Assembly: GCF_035440685.1 (NCBI RefSeq)
Contig: NZ_DAORMW010000021.1
DNA: 64,000 nucleotides
Reading direction: 5' to 3' (one strand)
Source of the DNA: Accumulibacter appositus
Lineage (GTDB): Bacteria; Pseudomonadota; Gammaproteobacteria; Burkholderiales; Rhodocyclaceae
The notes under the pieces are model-generated. The model did not search any database and was not told the origin of the DNA. It worked only from the letters and a program-made list of their open reading frames with translations. The first letter of the stretch is position 1. Every line of letters starts with the position of its first letter. Both the position numbers and the translations under genes were made by a program. Below, piece by piece: positions 42,931 through 51,422 of this stretch.

Positions 42931-43637
42931 TGGCCGTTCACCTCGCGCACGACTGCGGGCAAGTCGCCGGGCAGGCCCAGCGACAGCCAGCGACCGCCGT
43001 CGTGGTTGAGCGTGATGGTGCCGCGGCGCACGCGCGCCGGATCGACGTTCGCGCGCTTGGCCCAGTCGCGGATGCGCCCGTCGTCCTGGCGGCTGCCGAC
43101 CATGTACAGATCGAATTCGGTGCCCGCCGATTGCAGGCGCTGCACGAGCTGGCCGCAGGCATCGCAGCCGTCCTTGACGAACACCGCTGTGCGGCCGGAG
43201 CCGCGCGTGGCTCCGGCGACCGGCTTGTCGTCCGGCAGGTTCACTCGCTGCATGCCGGGGTTCAGGCGCTGCCAGGCCTCGTCGTAGGCGCGCTGATAGG
43301 CAAGCAGCTTCTCCACGCGGCGCGCTTCGACCTGCACCTGCAGCTCTGCGTAGCGGCGCCGTTCCTCGTCGGTGCGGGCCTCGATGCCCAGGGCCGACAG
43401 CGGGTCCAGGTTGGGCGAGTAGATGCCCAGCGGCCCGTCCATCAGTTCGCGGTAGCGCGCCCACTCCTGCGGTTGCAGGCCCCAGTCGCTCGCCACCCGG
43501 TCATCCAGAACGCGAGCGACCAGCGGGCGCTCCTGGCTTTGCGCATTGCGGGCGGGGGCTGTGGCGGGCTGCTGCGCCCAGGCGGGCCACTGGGTGGACG
43601 CCAGCAAGAGCGCGGAAAGGATGATCGATGGCTTCAT
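42912..43637 (-). CDS. ICE thioredoxin-like protein, TIGR03759 (PFL_4693)
   Basis: The 241-residue periplasmic protein has a signal peptide (to ~residue 22), a helical middle (RYAELQVQVEARRVEK) and a C-terminal thioredoxin-like part with a CxxC pair (KDGCDACGQLVQ, Cys158/Cys161). It resembles DsbC/TraF-like helper proteins and probably handles disulfides or protein-protein contacts during channel assembly. Start at 43637 opens the signal peptide; the much longer frame to 44468 is a shadow of the next gene. Confidence 0.85.
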   Translation of the reverse strand: MKPSIILSALLLASTQWPAWAQQPATAPARNAQSQERPLVARVLDDRVASDWGLQPQEWARYRELMDGPLGIYSPNLDPLSALGIEARTDEERRRYAELQVQVEARRVEKLLAYQRAYDEAWQRLNPGMQRVNLPDDKPVAGATRGSGRTAVFVKDGCDACGQLVQRLQSAGTEFDLYMVGSRQDDGRIRDWAKRANVDPARVRRGTITLNHDGGRWLSLGLPGDLPAVVREVNGQWQRQP

Positions 43638-43651
43638 GCGATCTGCTCCGG

Positions 43652-44293
43652 TCAGGGGATCGCCACGCGGCGGGTCTGGTCGCCGGCCTGGAACACGGCG
43701 GTGTTGCCCTCGACGGCCTGCAAGCGCCACGGGCCGACCGCATCGCCGGGTAGCAGCACCTGAAGCTGGTCGGGCGTGAAGTCGCCATTGCTTGGCGCGA
43801 CGGACACGCTGCGCTCGCCGGCACGCAGTTCGGCCCCGACGATGCGGAACGGGAGCGGCGGTGGTTCGGGCTTGGCGGTGGGCTTGTTCCTGGTGCGCGG
43901 CTGGGCGGGTGTAGCGGCGCGCGCAGCGGTCTGCCGCGCCTTGACCTGCTCGACTTCGGCGCGCAGCGCCTGAAGGTCGTCGGCAGCGGCATAGGCGCTC
44001 AGCGTTTTCTCGACCTGGGCTGCACGAGCTTCCAGGAATTGGCGGATGTCTTTGAGATCCGCCGCCGTTGCGACGGCCGGACGCTGCTGGATGGCCTCGA
44101 TGGTCTCGGCCAGGCCTGTTGCCTGCGCTTCGAGGCGTTGCAGGCGGGAATCCAGGCGCTCCTGGTCGGCCTGGTCGTTCATCGCCTGGTAACCCAGGGC
44201 AACGAGGACACTGAGGCCGATCAGCCAGAGCCACATCAGGCTCTGCACCACCACGGCGGCCGTTGAACGATGGGCGGGCTGCGGGCTGTTCAT
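43652..44293 (-). CDS. ICE bitopic coiled-coil protein
   Basis: This 213-residue protein has one membrane anchor (~17-38), a coiled coil (~45-125), a Pro/Lys-rich linker and a small beta-rich C-terminal domain (FRIVGAELRAGERSVSV). The layout is like PilP/PilO-type or T4SS scaffold proteins that span the periplasm. I know no firm family name. It overlaps the PilL-like lipoprotein gene by 4 bp. Confidence 0.75.
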   Translation of the reverse strand: MNSPQPAHRSTAAVVVQSLMWLWLIGLSVLVALGYQAMNDQADQERLDSRLQRLEAQATGLAETIEAIQQRPAVATAADLKDIRQFLEARAAQVEKTLSAYAAADDLQALRAEVEQVKARQTAARAATPAQPRTRNKPTAKPEPPPLPFRIVGAELRAGERSVSVAPSNGDFTPDQLQVLLPGDAVGPWRLQAVEGNTAVFQAGDQTRRVAIP

Positions 44294-44889
44294 GGCTGGC
44301 CTCCCGATGCCGCGGGCGCCAGCGGAAAGGTCTGCGCCGCCTCGGTGGCGGGCAGCGCGTGGGCGTTGTCGGCGGCCATGCTGTCGCCGGGCCGCTCGAA
44401 GCAGATTTGCCGTGCGCGGTCATCCGAATGCAGTTCCCAGGCCGGGCCAGCCAGCGTGAGCAGCGCATCGCGCAGGGTCATGGGGCCGAGGTGCAAGTGC
44501 GCTGCCGGCAGTGGCAGTGCGTACAGCTCGACCACGGCATGCGCGGTTTCGCAGAGTCGGTAACCGCTGCGCCTGAGCACATGCCGCAGCCCGTCGCCGA
44601 CCGTGGCGCGGGCGTCTTCCGGCATGGCGACATCGATGGTCTGCAAAAGCAGGTCGCGCTGCGCCGCCGTGGGTGCGAGTTCCACGAGGGTATAGCGGCC
44701 GTAGCGCACGACGGGGATGTACTCCGGCGCCTCGGGTTCGGGCGCGGCCGAGACTTCCTCGATGGTGTGGGGCGCGACCGGCGCGGTCGTCGTCGCGCAG
44801 CCACCGGCCAGCACCGACCAAAGCAGGCCGAGAAAACCCGCCAGCAGGCGGCGTTCGGGATGGTGAAACCAGGGTGGAGAGGGGCACAT
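44290..44889 (-). CDS. PilL N-terminal-like lipoprotein, TIGR03748
   Basis: The 199-residue lipoprotein (lipobox LAGGC, Cys31) has the secretin-N-like domain typical of PilL-type proteins in PFGI-1-class elements: RYGRYTLVELAPTAAQRDLL, a hydrophobic helix and HLGPMTLRDALLTLAGPAWEL. It probably belongs to a type IV pilus-like or channel outer-membrane part. It is the first gene of the tra unit that runs to 38855 and lies about 60 nt after a shared promoter motif at 44948. Confidence 0.85.
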   Translation of the reverse strand: MCPSPPWFHHPERRLLAGFLGLLWSVLAGGCATTTAPVAPHTIEEVSAAPEPEAPEYIPVVRYGRYTLVELAPTAAQRDLLLQTIDVAMPEDARATVGDGLRHVLRRSGYRLCETAHAVVELYALPLPAAHLHLGPMTLRDALLTLAGPAWELHSDDRARQICFERPGDSMAADNAHALPATEAAQTFPLAPAASGGQP

Positions 44890-44947
44890 GGCGCGTCGTC
44901 CTGAAACATCGAGCCCTCACCATCGCCGCTCGGGCCACGAGCGGCAG

Positions 44948-44960
44948 CAAACAATGCGAA
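44948..44960 (-). promoter_or_regulatory. Shared tra promoter motif, copy 3
   Basis: On the - strand this reads TTCGCATTGTTTG(C), 59 nt before the start of the PilL-like gene. Both sequence and spacing match the copies before 14942 and 24289. Confidence 0.55.
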
Positions 44961-44995
44961 CCAGGCAGCGCCCGATTTACCGAAAGCCTCCCTCC

Positions 44996-45020
44996 AAAGA
45001 AAAAGGCCCCCGAAGGGGCC
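44996..45020 (-). terminator. Intrinsic terminator of the accessory operon
   Basis: On the - strand GGCCCC-TTCG-GGGGCC is followed by TTTTTCTTT. A second strong stem-loop, GCAGCCACG/CGTGGCTGC (45030-45064), lies just before it. Together they end the long unit that starts at the DUF3577 gene and separate it from the PilL promoter. Confidence 0.85.
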
Positions 45021-45116
45021 AGTGAAGATGCAGCCACGTCCACGGAGACCGTGGGCGTGGCTGCAAGGTGGGAACAATGGAAAGCCGGCGGCGCGAGGCC
45101 GGCGTTGGCGTGGGGA

Positions 45117-47396
45117 TCAGGCGGCGACCAGTTGCCGGGCCAGCGCGACTTCGACGGAATCACCGTCTTGGTTGAGCACATCCAGGCCCGATTCGGGCAC
45201 GTCGCCGGAGGTGGACTGCGAGACCATGATCTTCTTGGCCATCAGCTCCAGGCAGGTCATCTGCGAGGAACCGGCGTAGCCGAGGTAGATCACGCGCACC
45301 GGCTGTTTCTGTCCGATGCGCCAGGAGCGGCGTGCCGCCTGCTGGAGCGAGTACACGTTGTAGCCCGACTGCATGAAAACGATCGTCGGGAAGTCCAACA
45401 GGTCCAAGCCCGTCTTGACCAGCTCGGGGTTGGTGATGAGCACGTCGATGCCACGGTCCAGTTGCTCGGCGATCCAGTCTTCGCGGCGGCTGGCGTCCAC
45501 GCTTGCGCGCAGCACTGCCACCCGAAAACCTTCTTGCTCCAGCAATACCTTCAAGCGCGACGTGGTGTCGCGCGTGCCGGTATAGACCGTGTAGGCCAGA
45601 ACCTTGCGGCCCTGCGCCTTCTCCTCTTTGCAGATGTCGATCAGCTCGCGCTCTTTCGGCGTCACCTCGAACTCGTTGAACTGAGCCTGGACGAACGCCA
45701 AGGTGTTGCGCGTGCGCGGATGCACCACGGTTTCCGACCGGAAGCAGCAGTCCGGCCAGGCCAGCAGCACGTTGAGCACCACACCCAGCAGCGTCGTATC
45801 GCGTCGCGCCAGAGCCTGTTTCAGCTCCGCGGTCAGCCGACCCGCCAGGTCGCGGTAGGCCGCGGCTTGCGCCGTGTCCATTGCGACTTCACGGAACTCC
45901 TCGTCATACGGCGGCAGGACGTTGCCGCCGATGTCCTTGAGTTTGAGGAAGATCGTGAACGGCAGGATGCACCGCAAGACCCCCTTCGGCCCGAAGCCGG
46001 GAGCCTTGACCGTGCGCACCGATACCTTGGTGCCCCTGGCCGTCTTGTGCGCCGTGCCGGTGCTTTCGGAGTAGATGTCCTTGAGGACCCCGTGGTCCCT
46101 CATGAACGCCATGGCCGCCGAGGTCATGCTGCCGCTCGTGGTCGGGCGGTAGCCGTCTTCGATCATCCGCCCAGGCAGGGCTCGGAACAGCAGGTAGAAC
46201 AGGTCGTCCCCGTAGCCGCCCATCAGCGTGCCTGTCAGCAGCAAGGTCTTGCGAGCCTTCGCCGCCAGCACGCCCATGGCCTGGCCCTGGGCACTGCCAC
46301 CGTTCTTGTACTCGTGAGCCTCGTCCGCTATGCACAGGTCGAACGTGCCTTGCGGCAGGTAGCGCTTGATGAACTCGGACGGCTGGTAGCCGCCCTCGCC
46401 AAAGCCGAACTCCATGTTGGCCATCGCACGCTCCATGCGCGTGGCCTGACGGTCGGAAAACACCAGCTCGCCGTTGCCGTCCATGAGGTTGATGAACTCA
46501 TGGATGTTGTCGCCCAGCATCGACGCCAGGAACCCGTCGCCGAACTTCTGCATCAGCTTCTGCGCGGTGACTTCCCCGATAGTCGGGATGCGCTTCAAGG
46601 CTTTCAGCACGGCTGAGGACTGGTCGCTGCCAGACAGGCTGCGTGGGCGGATCAGCGTCCACAGGGGCGCGGCGCAATGGCTGCACTTCCTGCGGTATTC
46701 CTCGGCTTGGAGTGCGACCGGGTTGACCGGCTCGCCGTCGAGGTCGGTGATGACCGTGCCGCAGTCCGGGCAAGCCGCCACGTTGCCGTGACGGGTGCGT
46801 CGCTGGGTGAAGACGGGCTTCCAGTGGAACCCCATCCGCATCCTGACCCGGCCCAAGACAAAGAACTCCTGGCCCGTGGGCTGGACGTTCAACTGCTCGC
46901 GCAGCTTGATGAGCTTGACGAGCGTATCCGGCCCGTTGAGCACCCACACCTTGGCACCCGCCACTGTTTCCTGGATCTCGCGCCGCCACTTGTAAACAAG
47001 GTGCGGCGGGGAAAGAACCAGGGTGCGGCGGTAGCCTTCGGCGTTGAGCACGGCGGCCGTGGCGATGCCGACGGTCGTCTTACCGCAGCCCATTTCGCCA
47101 TTGACGATCGCGGCGCGTTCGCCACGATCGATCAGCAGCTCCGCGGCGGCGTGGACGACTTCGGCCTGGGCCTGGAAGAGCTTGCGCTTGAGGCTGGCGA
47201 CGATGAGTTGTCGGTGCGCCTGCGGCTGGCCGTTATAGACCGGCGGGTTGGCGCTGTTGAGGGCGTCGAGCAGTTCGTCACCGAACTCGCCGACGAAATC
47301 CTGAAGGCTCAGGGTCAGAGGGGAAGATTCCGCATCGAGCAGTTCGCCCTGTACGGGCGCGGCTTCAGCGGCAGTGGTTTCGAGATCGAGGGACAT
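45117..47396 (-). CDS. ICE SNF2-type helicase with zinc ribbon
   Basis: The 759-residue protein has an SF2 core with Walker A GEMGCGKTT (100-108), DEAH (~355-358, CIADEAHEYKN) and a C-terminal helicase domain ending in ARRSWRIGQ. Between motif I and II sits a four-cysteine zinc ribbon (CPDCG ... CSHCA, ~residues 203-240). This architecture is typical of the helicase carried in the accessory block of ICEclc/PFGI-1-type elements. It is distinct from the defence-island helicase at 24.8 kb. Its role in transfer or establishment is not known. It is the last gene before the terminator at 45020. Confidence 0.88.
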   Translation of the reverse strand: MSLDLETTAAEAAPVQGELLDAESSPLTLSLQDFVGEFGDELLDALNSANPPVYNGQPQAHRQLIVASLKRKLFQAQAEVVHAAAELLIDRGERAAIVNGEMGCGKTTVGIATAAVLNAEGYRRTLVLSPPHLVYKWRREIQETVAGAKVWVLNGPDTLVKLIKLREQLNVQPTGQEFFVLGRVRMRMGFHWKPVFTQRRTRHGNVAACPDCGTVITDLDGEPVNPVALQAEEYRRKCSHCAAPLWTLIRPRSLSGSDQSSAVLKALKRIPTIGEVTAQKLMQKFGDGFLASMLGDNIHEFINLMDGNGELVFSDRQATRMERAMANMEFGFGEGGYQPSEFIKRYLPQGTFDLCIADEAHEYKNGGSAQGQAMGVLAAKARKTLLLTGTLMGGYGDDLFYLLFRALPGRMIEDGYRPTTSGSMTSAAMAFMRDHGVLKDIYSESTGTAHKTARGTKVSVRTVKAPGFGPKGVLRCILPFTIFLKLKDIGGNVLPPYDEEFREVAMDTAQAAAYRDLAGRLTAELKQALARRDTTLLGVVLNVLLAWPDCCFRSETVVHPRTRNTLAFVQAQFNEFEVTPKERELIDICKEEKAQGRKVLAYTVYTGTRDTTSRLKVLLEQEGFRVAVLRASVDASRREDWIAEQLDRGIDVLITNPELVKTGLDLLDFPTIVFMQSGYNVYSLQQAARRSWRIGQKQPVRVIYLGYAGSSQMTCLELMAKKIMVSQSTSGDVPESGLDVLNQDGDSVEVALARQLVAA

Positions 47397-47475
47397 GGTG
47401 ATGCTCCAATGAAAAATGGGGCATGCACCACCCCCAGCGGGGCAATGGCATGCCCCGCAGTGGGAAGGAAATCGG
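47397..47475 (-). promoter_or_regulatory. Short leader module before the SNF2 helicase
   Basis: Hairpin GCGGGGCA/TGCCCCGC (47437-47458) competes with GGGGCATGC (47418-47426) pairing to GCATGCCCC (47448-47456). The two folds share bases and cannot form together. The start codon follows within 20 nt. Confidence 0.45.
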
Positions 47476-47531
47476 CGCTTGGCCGAGGTGGTCGAAGTTG
47501 CCGGCCGTGGCGGCCTGCTGGTGAATCGTGC

Positions 47532-47837
47532 TCAGTCTTCGGACGGCAGCACGATGACGGTGGCGCTGCGCTGCGCATCGGTGACGATGCGGATGGCCAG
47601 CCCCGGATGGATCACGTAGCGGGATTCCAGCGATGCACCTGATTGCAGTGCAGTGCTGTTGGCCTGCCATTGCTGGAGGTTGACGTCGCCCCAGTCGCCA
47701 CGGGTGTGGCGCCTGAAGTACGGGATCGGGTCGAGGCGACCCGTGCGGACCAGGCGGTCGATGCCTCTGCTGAAGATGAGCGCACCGATTGGAAACGCCA
47801 GCCTGTGGCAGTAGGTTTCAACGCGATGTGATGCCAT
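47532..47837 (-). CDS. Plasmid/ICE-related small protein, paralogue 1
   Basis: This 101-residue protein shares a fold pattern with the neighbour at 47926-48246: LxPxxYxxRHxRGDWGD, then a strand-rich half ending in a TVIxLPE-type motif. It has a clear GGAGGAG ribosome site 4 nt before the ATG. Function is unknown; the family is frequent on plasmids and ICEs. The two copies are probably an ancient tandem duplication. Confidence 0.75.
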   Translation of the reverse strand: MASHRVETYCHRLAFPIGALIFSRGIDRLVRTGRLDPIPYFRRHTRGDWGDVNLQQWQANSTALQSGASLESRYVIHPGLAIRIVTDAQRSATVIVLPSED

Positions 47838-47915
47838 GGGCTCCTCCTTGATGAGTCATTGAGCCACGACACCCCTGGCGGAGTGAAGTGGCTCCGTCAG
47901 GTGGATGAAGACGAC
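47838..47915 (-). promoter_or_regulatory. Short leader module before 47837 gene
   Basis: On the - strand TTCATCCACC opens the module. Hairpin TGACGGAG/CTCCGCCA (47876-47899, one mismatch) competes with GAGCCAC/GTGGCTC (47888-47894 with 47861-47867). Confidence 0.45.
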
Positions 47916-47925
47916 GATGGTGCTG

Positions 47926-48246
47926 TCAGATCATGTCCCGTTCTTCGGGAAGCTGGATCACCGTGGTCTGGTGGTCCTCGCTGGTTTTGACGATCAACAC
48001 CAGTTCGGGCGTGATCCTGAAGTGGGAGATCATCGGATCGTCCCCACGGATTGCGACATCTTTGGCTTGACGGGTGGCCTCATCGGTCTCGCCCCAGTCA
48101 CCGCGCACATGGCGCTGGACAAGAGCCAAGGGGTCGATCAGGCCTTTGCGGGCCAGCCAATGCACCTTCTCGCTCAACTGCAACGTACCTGGTGCGAACA
48201 ACGGTTGCTTCTGCGGCGCGGGCCGCTTGAACAGGCTTGAGAACAT
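47926..48246 (-). CDS. Plasmid/ICE-related small protein, paralogue 2
   Basis: The 106-residue protein contains the same RGDWGE core (residues ~48-54) and the TTVIQLPEE ending as its neighbour at 47532. It differs by a basic N-terminal extension. No enzyme motif is visible. Both are in the DUF3577 operon and each has its own leader module, so they may be regulated separately at translation. Confidence 0.75.
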   Translation of the reverse strand: MFSSLFKRPAPQKQPLFAPGTLQLSEKVHWLARKGLIDPLALVQRHVRGDWGETDEATRQAKDVAIRGDDPMISHFRITPELVLIVKTSEDHQTTVIQLPEERDMI

Positions 48247-48297
48247 GGGTGTTTCTCCTTCGAGGTGGTACAGCAGGACGGCAGCGCGTCCGGTGGA
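48247..48297 (-). promoter_or_regulatory. Short leader module before 48246 gene
   Basis: AATCCACC is followed by a small hairpin GGACG-CGCTGC-CGTCC and then GAAGGAG. It begins inside the stop region of the methyltransferase gene. Confidence 0.35.
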
Positions 48298-49407
48298 TTA
48301 ACGGATGGTCAGGACCTCGCCCCGTGTAGCGGAGCCGGGCGTCATGTCCCACGCGCGGATGACGGGCACGAACTTGTCGGTGAGGATGCGGGTCTCGGCG
48401 ATGGAGCCGTCTTCGCGTTCGGTGAATTCGCGTTGAAGCGTCTTGTCCTTGTGGGTGTCACCTTTGACGACGAGCACGCGCCCGGTCTTGGAGCGCACAA
48501 CCCCCGAGATCGCACCCGCGGCCAGAGCCAGGGCGAGATGCCAGTGGGACAAGGCACGCGCCGGCGGACGCAGCGACTGCTGCGCGGCCCCCAGGTGCGT
48601 GTCCAGCGACGGCCAGAGGCCTTGCAGCCGGCCGACTTCATCGGCGAACTGCTCCGGCTCCATCGTCACGCGGAAGAAGTGCTCTGGCTCGGCCGGACTG
48701 GCGGGGACGATGTACGGCAGGAACGGCCATTCGCTCGGCAGCTCCTCGGCTTCGACTTCACCAAGCCCGACCTGCAGCAGCAGATTGCGCACGGCCTTGA
48801 GCCCATCGGGTGCCAGCTCGCGCTGACGCACCCTGCGGCCGAAGATCACCACTTGCTTGAACTGCGTCTCCACCGCTCGGTAGATCCGCAGATCGGTGTA
48901 GTGGCGCGTCAGCCAGCCGACCAGCTCGGCGTCGAGCACGTAGCCGGGGACGATGAAGACCAGCACGCCGCCATACTGCAATAGCGAGAGGCTGCGCTGA
49001 TAGAAGAGCTTCTCGAAGCGGGCACGGCCCTGGCCCTGATAGCCGATGTTGCCGTTGACGTCCTTGGACAGGTCGCCATACGGTGGGTTGAGCCAGAGCA
49101 GCCCGAACGATTGCTTGGAGATCATCGTGTCCATCAGGTCCGCGTGCAGGCAGTGATCGACCAGGCCGCGGGCATGGCGTGCCCGTTCCGCGTCGAACTC
49201 GACCGCAAACGCCTTGGCCTGCTCGCGCCCGAGGGCGTGGGCGGCTTCGGCGATCGCCACGCCTTCGCCGGCGCAGGGATCGAGGATGCACATCGGCCCA
49301 TCGCTGGGCATCAGTGCGTTGAGGGCTCTTTCGAGCGTGGGTTCGTCCGTGGGGAAGTACCCGTTCTTCACGAAATTGCGGGCGAGCCGCGGGAACATGA
49401 GGGCCAT
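48298..49407 (-). CDS. NPPY DNA methyltransferase-like protein (DUF6094 type)
   Basis: The 369-residue protein has a class I SAM-binding fold: LDPCAGEGVA (motif I, ~residue 43) and the catalytic NPPYGDLS (motif IV, ~109), the signature of N6-adenine methyltransferases. The C-terminal half is strand-rich without a known recognition domain. ATG 49407 has AGGAGAC 5 nt upstream; the ATG at 49446 lies in the leader hairpin. No cognate nuclease is adjacent, so it may be an orphan enzyme that shields the ICE from recipient restriction. The link to DUF6094 is tentative. Confidence 0.8.
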   Translation of the reverse strand: MALMFPRLARNFVKNGYFPTDEPTLERALNALMPSDGPMCILDPCAGEGVAIAEAAHALGREQAKAFAVEFDAERARHARGLVDHCLHADLMDTMISKQSFGLLWLNPPYGDLSKDVNGNIGYQGQGRARFEKLFYQRSLSLLQYGGVLVFIVPGYVLDAELVGWLTRHYTDLRIYRAVETQFKQVVIFGRRVRQRELAPDGLKAVRNLLLQVGLGEVEAEELPSEWPFLPYIVPASPAEPEHFFRVTMEPEQFADEVGRLQGLWPSLDTHLGAAQQSLRPPARALSHWHLALALAAGAISGVVRSKTGRVLVVKGDTHKDKTLQREFTEREDGSIAETRILTDKFVPVIRAWDMTPGSATRGEVLTIR

Positions 49408-49470
49408 GGAAGTCTCCTGGTTGGCGGGGATGAAGTGCGAGAGCACGCCTTGGCGTGCTCTCGCGGGTGG
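49408..49470 (-). promoter_or_regulatory. Leader with a 12 bp hairpin before the methyltransferase
   Basis: A perfect 12 bp stem GCGAGAGCACGC/GCGTGCTCTCGC (49437-49464, 4-nt loop) precedes ACTTCATCCCCGCC and the ribosome site. There is no T-run, so it is unlikely to be a terminator. Confidence 0.45.
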
Positions 49471-49471
49471 G

Positions 49472-50122
49472 TCAAGCCGCTACCGCTTCCGGCGTCCAAA
49501 TCTTGGCCGGATAGGGATAGGCGGTGAGCACGTCACTGCGGATCAGAGAGCCCAGCGCCAGGGTCAGCGCCGGCACATCGATGGCGAGCCGATGGCCTTC
49601 CAGCGGCCCGAGGGCGAACGGAAGGCGGGCCAGCATCTCGCGGGTCTGTAGCAGTTCCAGCACGGGTTCGCGCCAGTGGTCGAGTAGCGGAAGTGGGCAG
49701 GTGTCCCGTACCAGCATCCACAGGCGGTCAAGCCGGTGGGCGCTGCCCTTGGGCAGCAATGCCAGTGCGCTGGCGTTGGCCTTGTCGGGCTTGACGCAGC
49801 GGCGGTCGAACAGCCACACGTTGGACAGCGAACCGAACAGCGTTCGCCGGTAGGCGCGGGTCATGCGCTTTTCCAGGCGATCGACGTTGCTGACGAACAC
49901 CGGGACGCTGCCGCCCTGGTCGGTGATGACGTGGAACTGGTCCAGGCCCTGTTCGTCGCGCCCGAGGGTCAGACGAGCGAGGAACTGCTGGACGGCGGTG
50001 TCGCGCGCCCAGATCGACAGAAAGATCAGATTGCCCTGGTCATCGCCGACGCAAGCGTCGGCCATCACGTCGGAGCATTCGTCGATGCGATACAGCGTGG
50101 TGGAAGAAGTGTTTGCGGGCAT
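49472..50122 (-). CDS. Accessory ICE protein of unknown function
   Basis: This 216-residue soluble protein starts MPANTSSTTLYRIDEC and has alternating strands and helices with no catalytic motif I recognise. A hydrophobic strand FHVITDQGG and a conserved basic helix RMTRAYRRTLFG are the most distinctive parts. Start 50122 follows GAGGACACCACC and a leader module; the longer frame is a shadow. It sits between the methyltransferase and a small acidic protein in the DUF3577 operon. Confidence 0.75.
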   Translation of the reverse strand: MPANTSSTTLYRIDECSDVMADACVGDDQGNLIFLSIWARDTAVQQFLARLTLGRDEQGLDQFHVITDQGGSVPVFVSNVDRLEKRMTRAYRRTLFGSLSNVWLFDRRCVKPDKANASALALLPKGSAHRLDRLWMLVRDTCPLPLLDHWREPVLELLQTREMLARLPFALGPLEGHRLAIDVPALTLALGSLIRSDVLTAYPYPAKIWTPEAVAA

Positions 50123-50198
50123 GGTGGTGTCCTCGGATGAACGGGAACAGCACCGCCCGCTGGGGCAAGTACTGCCCCAGGGGGTGGAAGAAAGCCGC
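50123..50198 (-). promoter_or_regulatory. Short leader module before 50122 gene
   Basis: Hairpin CTGGGGCA-GTACT-TGCCCCAG (50160-50180) competes with GGGGCAGTAC pairing to GTGCTGTTCCC (50143-50153). TTCTTCCACCCCC precedes it. Confidence 0.45.
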
Positions 50199-50459
50199 TC
50201 AGTCCGGCTCGAACTGCCGGGTGTGCGGGTTGAAGTGCAGCGCCTCATCTACCGAAGTGATTGGCGTGAAGCCCTCCAGGTAGATGTTGTTGAGGTACTG
50301 GTCGCGGTAGGTCAGTGCCTGCCGTGCCTGTTCCTCGGTGAGACCGTTGCTGATGAAGTACTCCAGCATTTCCTCGTCGGACGAAACTTCGTCGTTGGAC
50401 AAACTCCCTTCAACGAGCTTCAACAGCGAGGGCGGAAGCGCAGCCAGGATCGAGTCCAT
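50199..50459 (-). CDS. Small acidic accessory protein
   Basis: This 86-residue helical, acidic protein (DSILAALPPSLLKL, then NDEVSSDEEMLEYF) is not recognised. It starts 16 bp after the upstream gene with GGAGGAACC as ribosome site and has no leader module of its own, so it is probably co-translated with 50476-50883. Confidence 0.7.
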   Translation of the reverse strand: MDSILAALPPSLLKLVEGSLSNDEVSSDEEMLEYFISNGLTEEQARQALTYRDQYLNNIYLEGFTPITSVDEALHFNPHTRQFEPD

Positions 50460-50475
50460 GTCGGTTCCTCCTGGC

Positions 50476-50883
50476 TCAGGCCATCAGCGCTGCGGTGGGT
50501 GCCGCAGGTGCCGTGGGTGTGCGCCGCCGCGCGTGGTAGGCGCGAACGCCTGCACGCCAGTCGGCGGACTGCTCCGGTGCGAGATCCAGATAGGACAGCG
50601 GGCACGAGTAGTAGTACGGGTGCATGGACTCGTCCAGCGGCTTGTAGCCCCACTGGCCGCCGCTGCGTTCGAGCAGATCGCAACGGATGTAGCGCAGGGA
50701 TTGGCCCGGCGCCAGATGACGATGCACGCCTTCGACCTTGGCCGTCACTTCCGTGACGGACCAGAGGACGTTGCCGCGCAGCGCGTGGGCGATGACCTTG
50801 ACGCTGGCGCGCTCGGTCTCTTGCGGTGCGATCAGTTCCGCGATCAGTTCAGACCGCGATTGGGGGGAGAAATACCAGCCCAT
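50476..50883 (-). CDS. Accessory ICE protein of unknown function
   Basis: The 135-residue protein has a beta-rich core (SVKVIAHALRGNVLWSVTEV and YIRCDLLERSGGQWGYKPL) and a Tyr-rich HPYYYSCPLSYLD segment, then an Ala/Arg-rich tail. Similar short proteins are common in this accessory block, but no function is known. Its ribosome site AGGAGG is complementary to an upstream GAGGCCTCC in the leader. Confidence 0.72.
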   Translation of the reverse strand: MGWYFSPQSRSELIAELIAPQETERASVKVIAHALRGNVLWSVTEVTAKVEGVHRHLAPGQSLRYIRCDLLERSGGQWGYKPLDESMHPYYYSCPLSYLDLAPEQSADWRAGVRAYHARRRTPTAPAAPTAALMA

Positions 50884-50960
50884 GAGAGGCCTCCTGAAAA
50901 ATGGAGCCGGAGGCCTCCCCGTGGGGGAGAACCCCCAGCGGGTGATGGAATACCGCGTGT
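50884..50960 (-). promoter_or_regulatory. Short leader module with paired ribosome site before 50883 gene
   Basis: Hairpin TGGGGG-TTCT-CCCCCA (50922-50937) is followed by GAGGCCTCC (50909-50917), which can pair perfectly with GGAGGCCTC (50886-50894). The latter contains the ribosome site. Confidence 0.5.
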
Positions 50961-50986
50961 GCGGCGAAGGAACCTATGCTTTGCCC

Positions 50987-51328
50987 TCAGTCCCAGTCGT
51001 CATCGTCGCGATCACAACCGGCCGGGCAGTAGCCGAACTCGATCCCATGCGAGCAGTGACCATGCTCCGCATTCCAGTCCTGGGTTTCCTGCCGTTCGGC
51101 AGGCGTTGCGTAGTCCCATTCCCGGGCTGCGATCTCCAGCGCTTGAGTGCGCTGGTCCTGCGGCAATCGACTGGCTTGCGTGTCGATCTCAGAACTGAAA
51201 AGCGTGACCCAGTGATCCCAGGACAGGCCGCAACCACGCTGGGCGTGCTCGGCGGCCGTCTTGCAGACCGCGCGCCACGCGGGTTCGTCCAGCGTGGAAT
51301 GAGGTGCATCGCAAGCGATGGTGGACAT
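50987..51328 (-). CDS. Accessory ICE protein with Cys/Asp-rich C-terminus
   Basis: This 113-residue protein has a helical N-terminal half and ends with HGIEFGYCPAGCDRDDDDWD, where two Cys and two His could bind a metal. Start 51328 follows CTGGAGG by ~8 nt in a leader module. No family recognised. Confidence 0.72.
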   Translation of the reverse strand: MSTIACDAPHSTLDEPAWRAVCKTAAEHAQRGCGLSWDHWVTLFSSEIDTQASRLPQDQRTQALEIAAREWDYATPAERQETQDWNAEHGHCSHGIEFGYCPAGCDRDDDDWD

Positions 51329-51405
51329 GATGAAAACCTCCAGAAGAAAGCCGGAGCCTCCCCCGCATGGGGAAGTAACCCCGGCGGGTGGATGAAGAAC
51401 ACCGC
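51329..51405 (-). promoter_or_regulatory. Short leader module before 51328 gene
   Basis: TTCTTCATCCACCC opens it. Hairpin GGGG-TTACTT-CCCC competes with GCCGGGG pairing to CTCCGGC next to the ribosome site CTGGAGG, which can itself pair with the upstream CTCC. Confidence 0.45.
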
Positions 51406-51422
51406 GGATGCGGCGTCTGCGA

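Noticed and set aside
49437..49464. 12 bp hairpin as an intrinsic terminator
   Set aside because: Neither strand has a T-run after the stem, and the operon continues downstream with close gene spacing.
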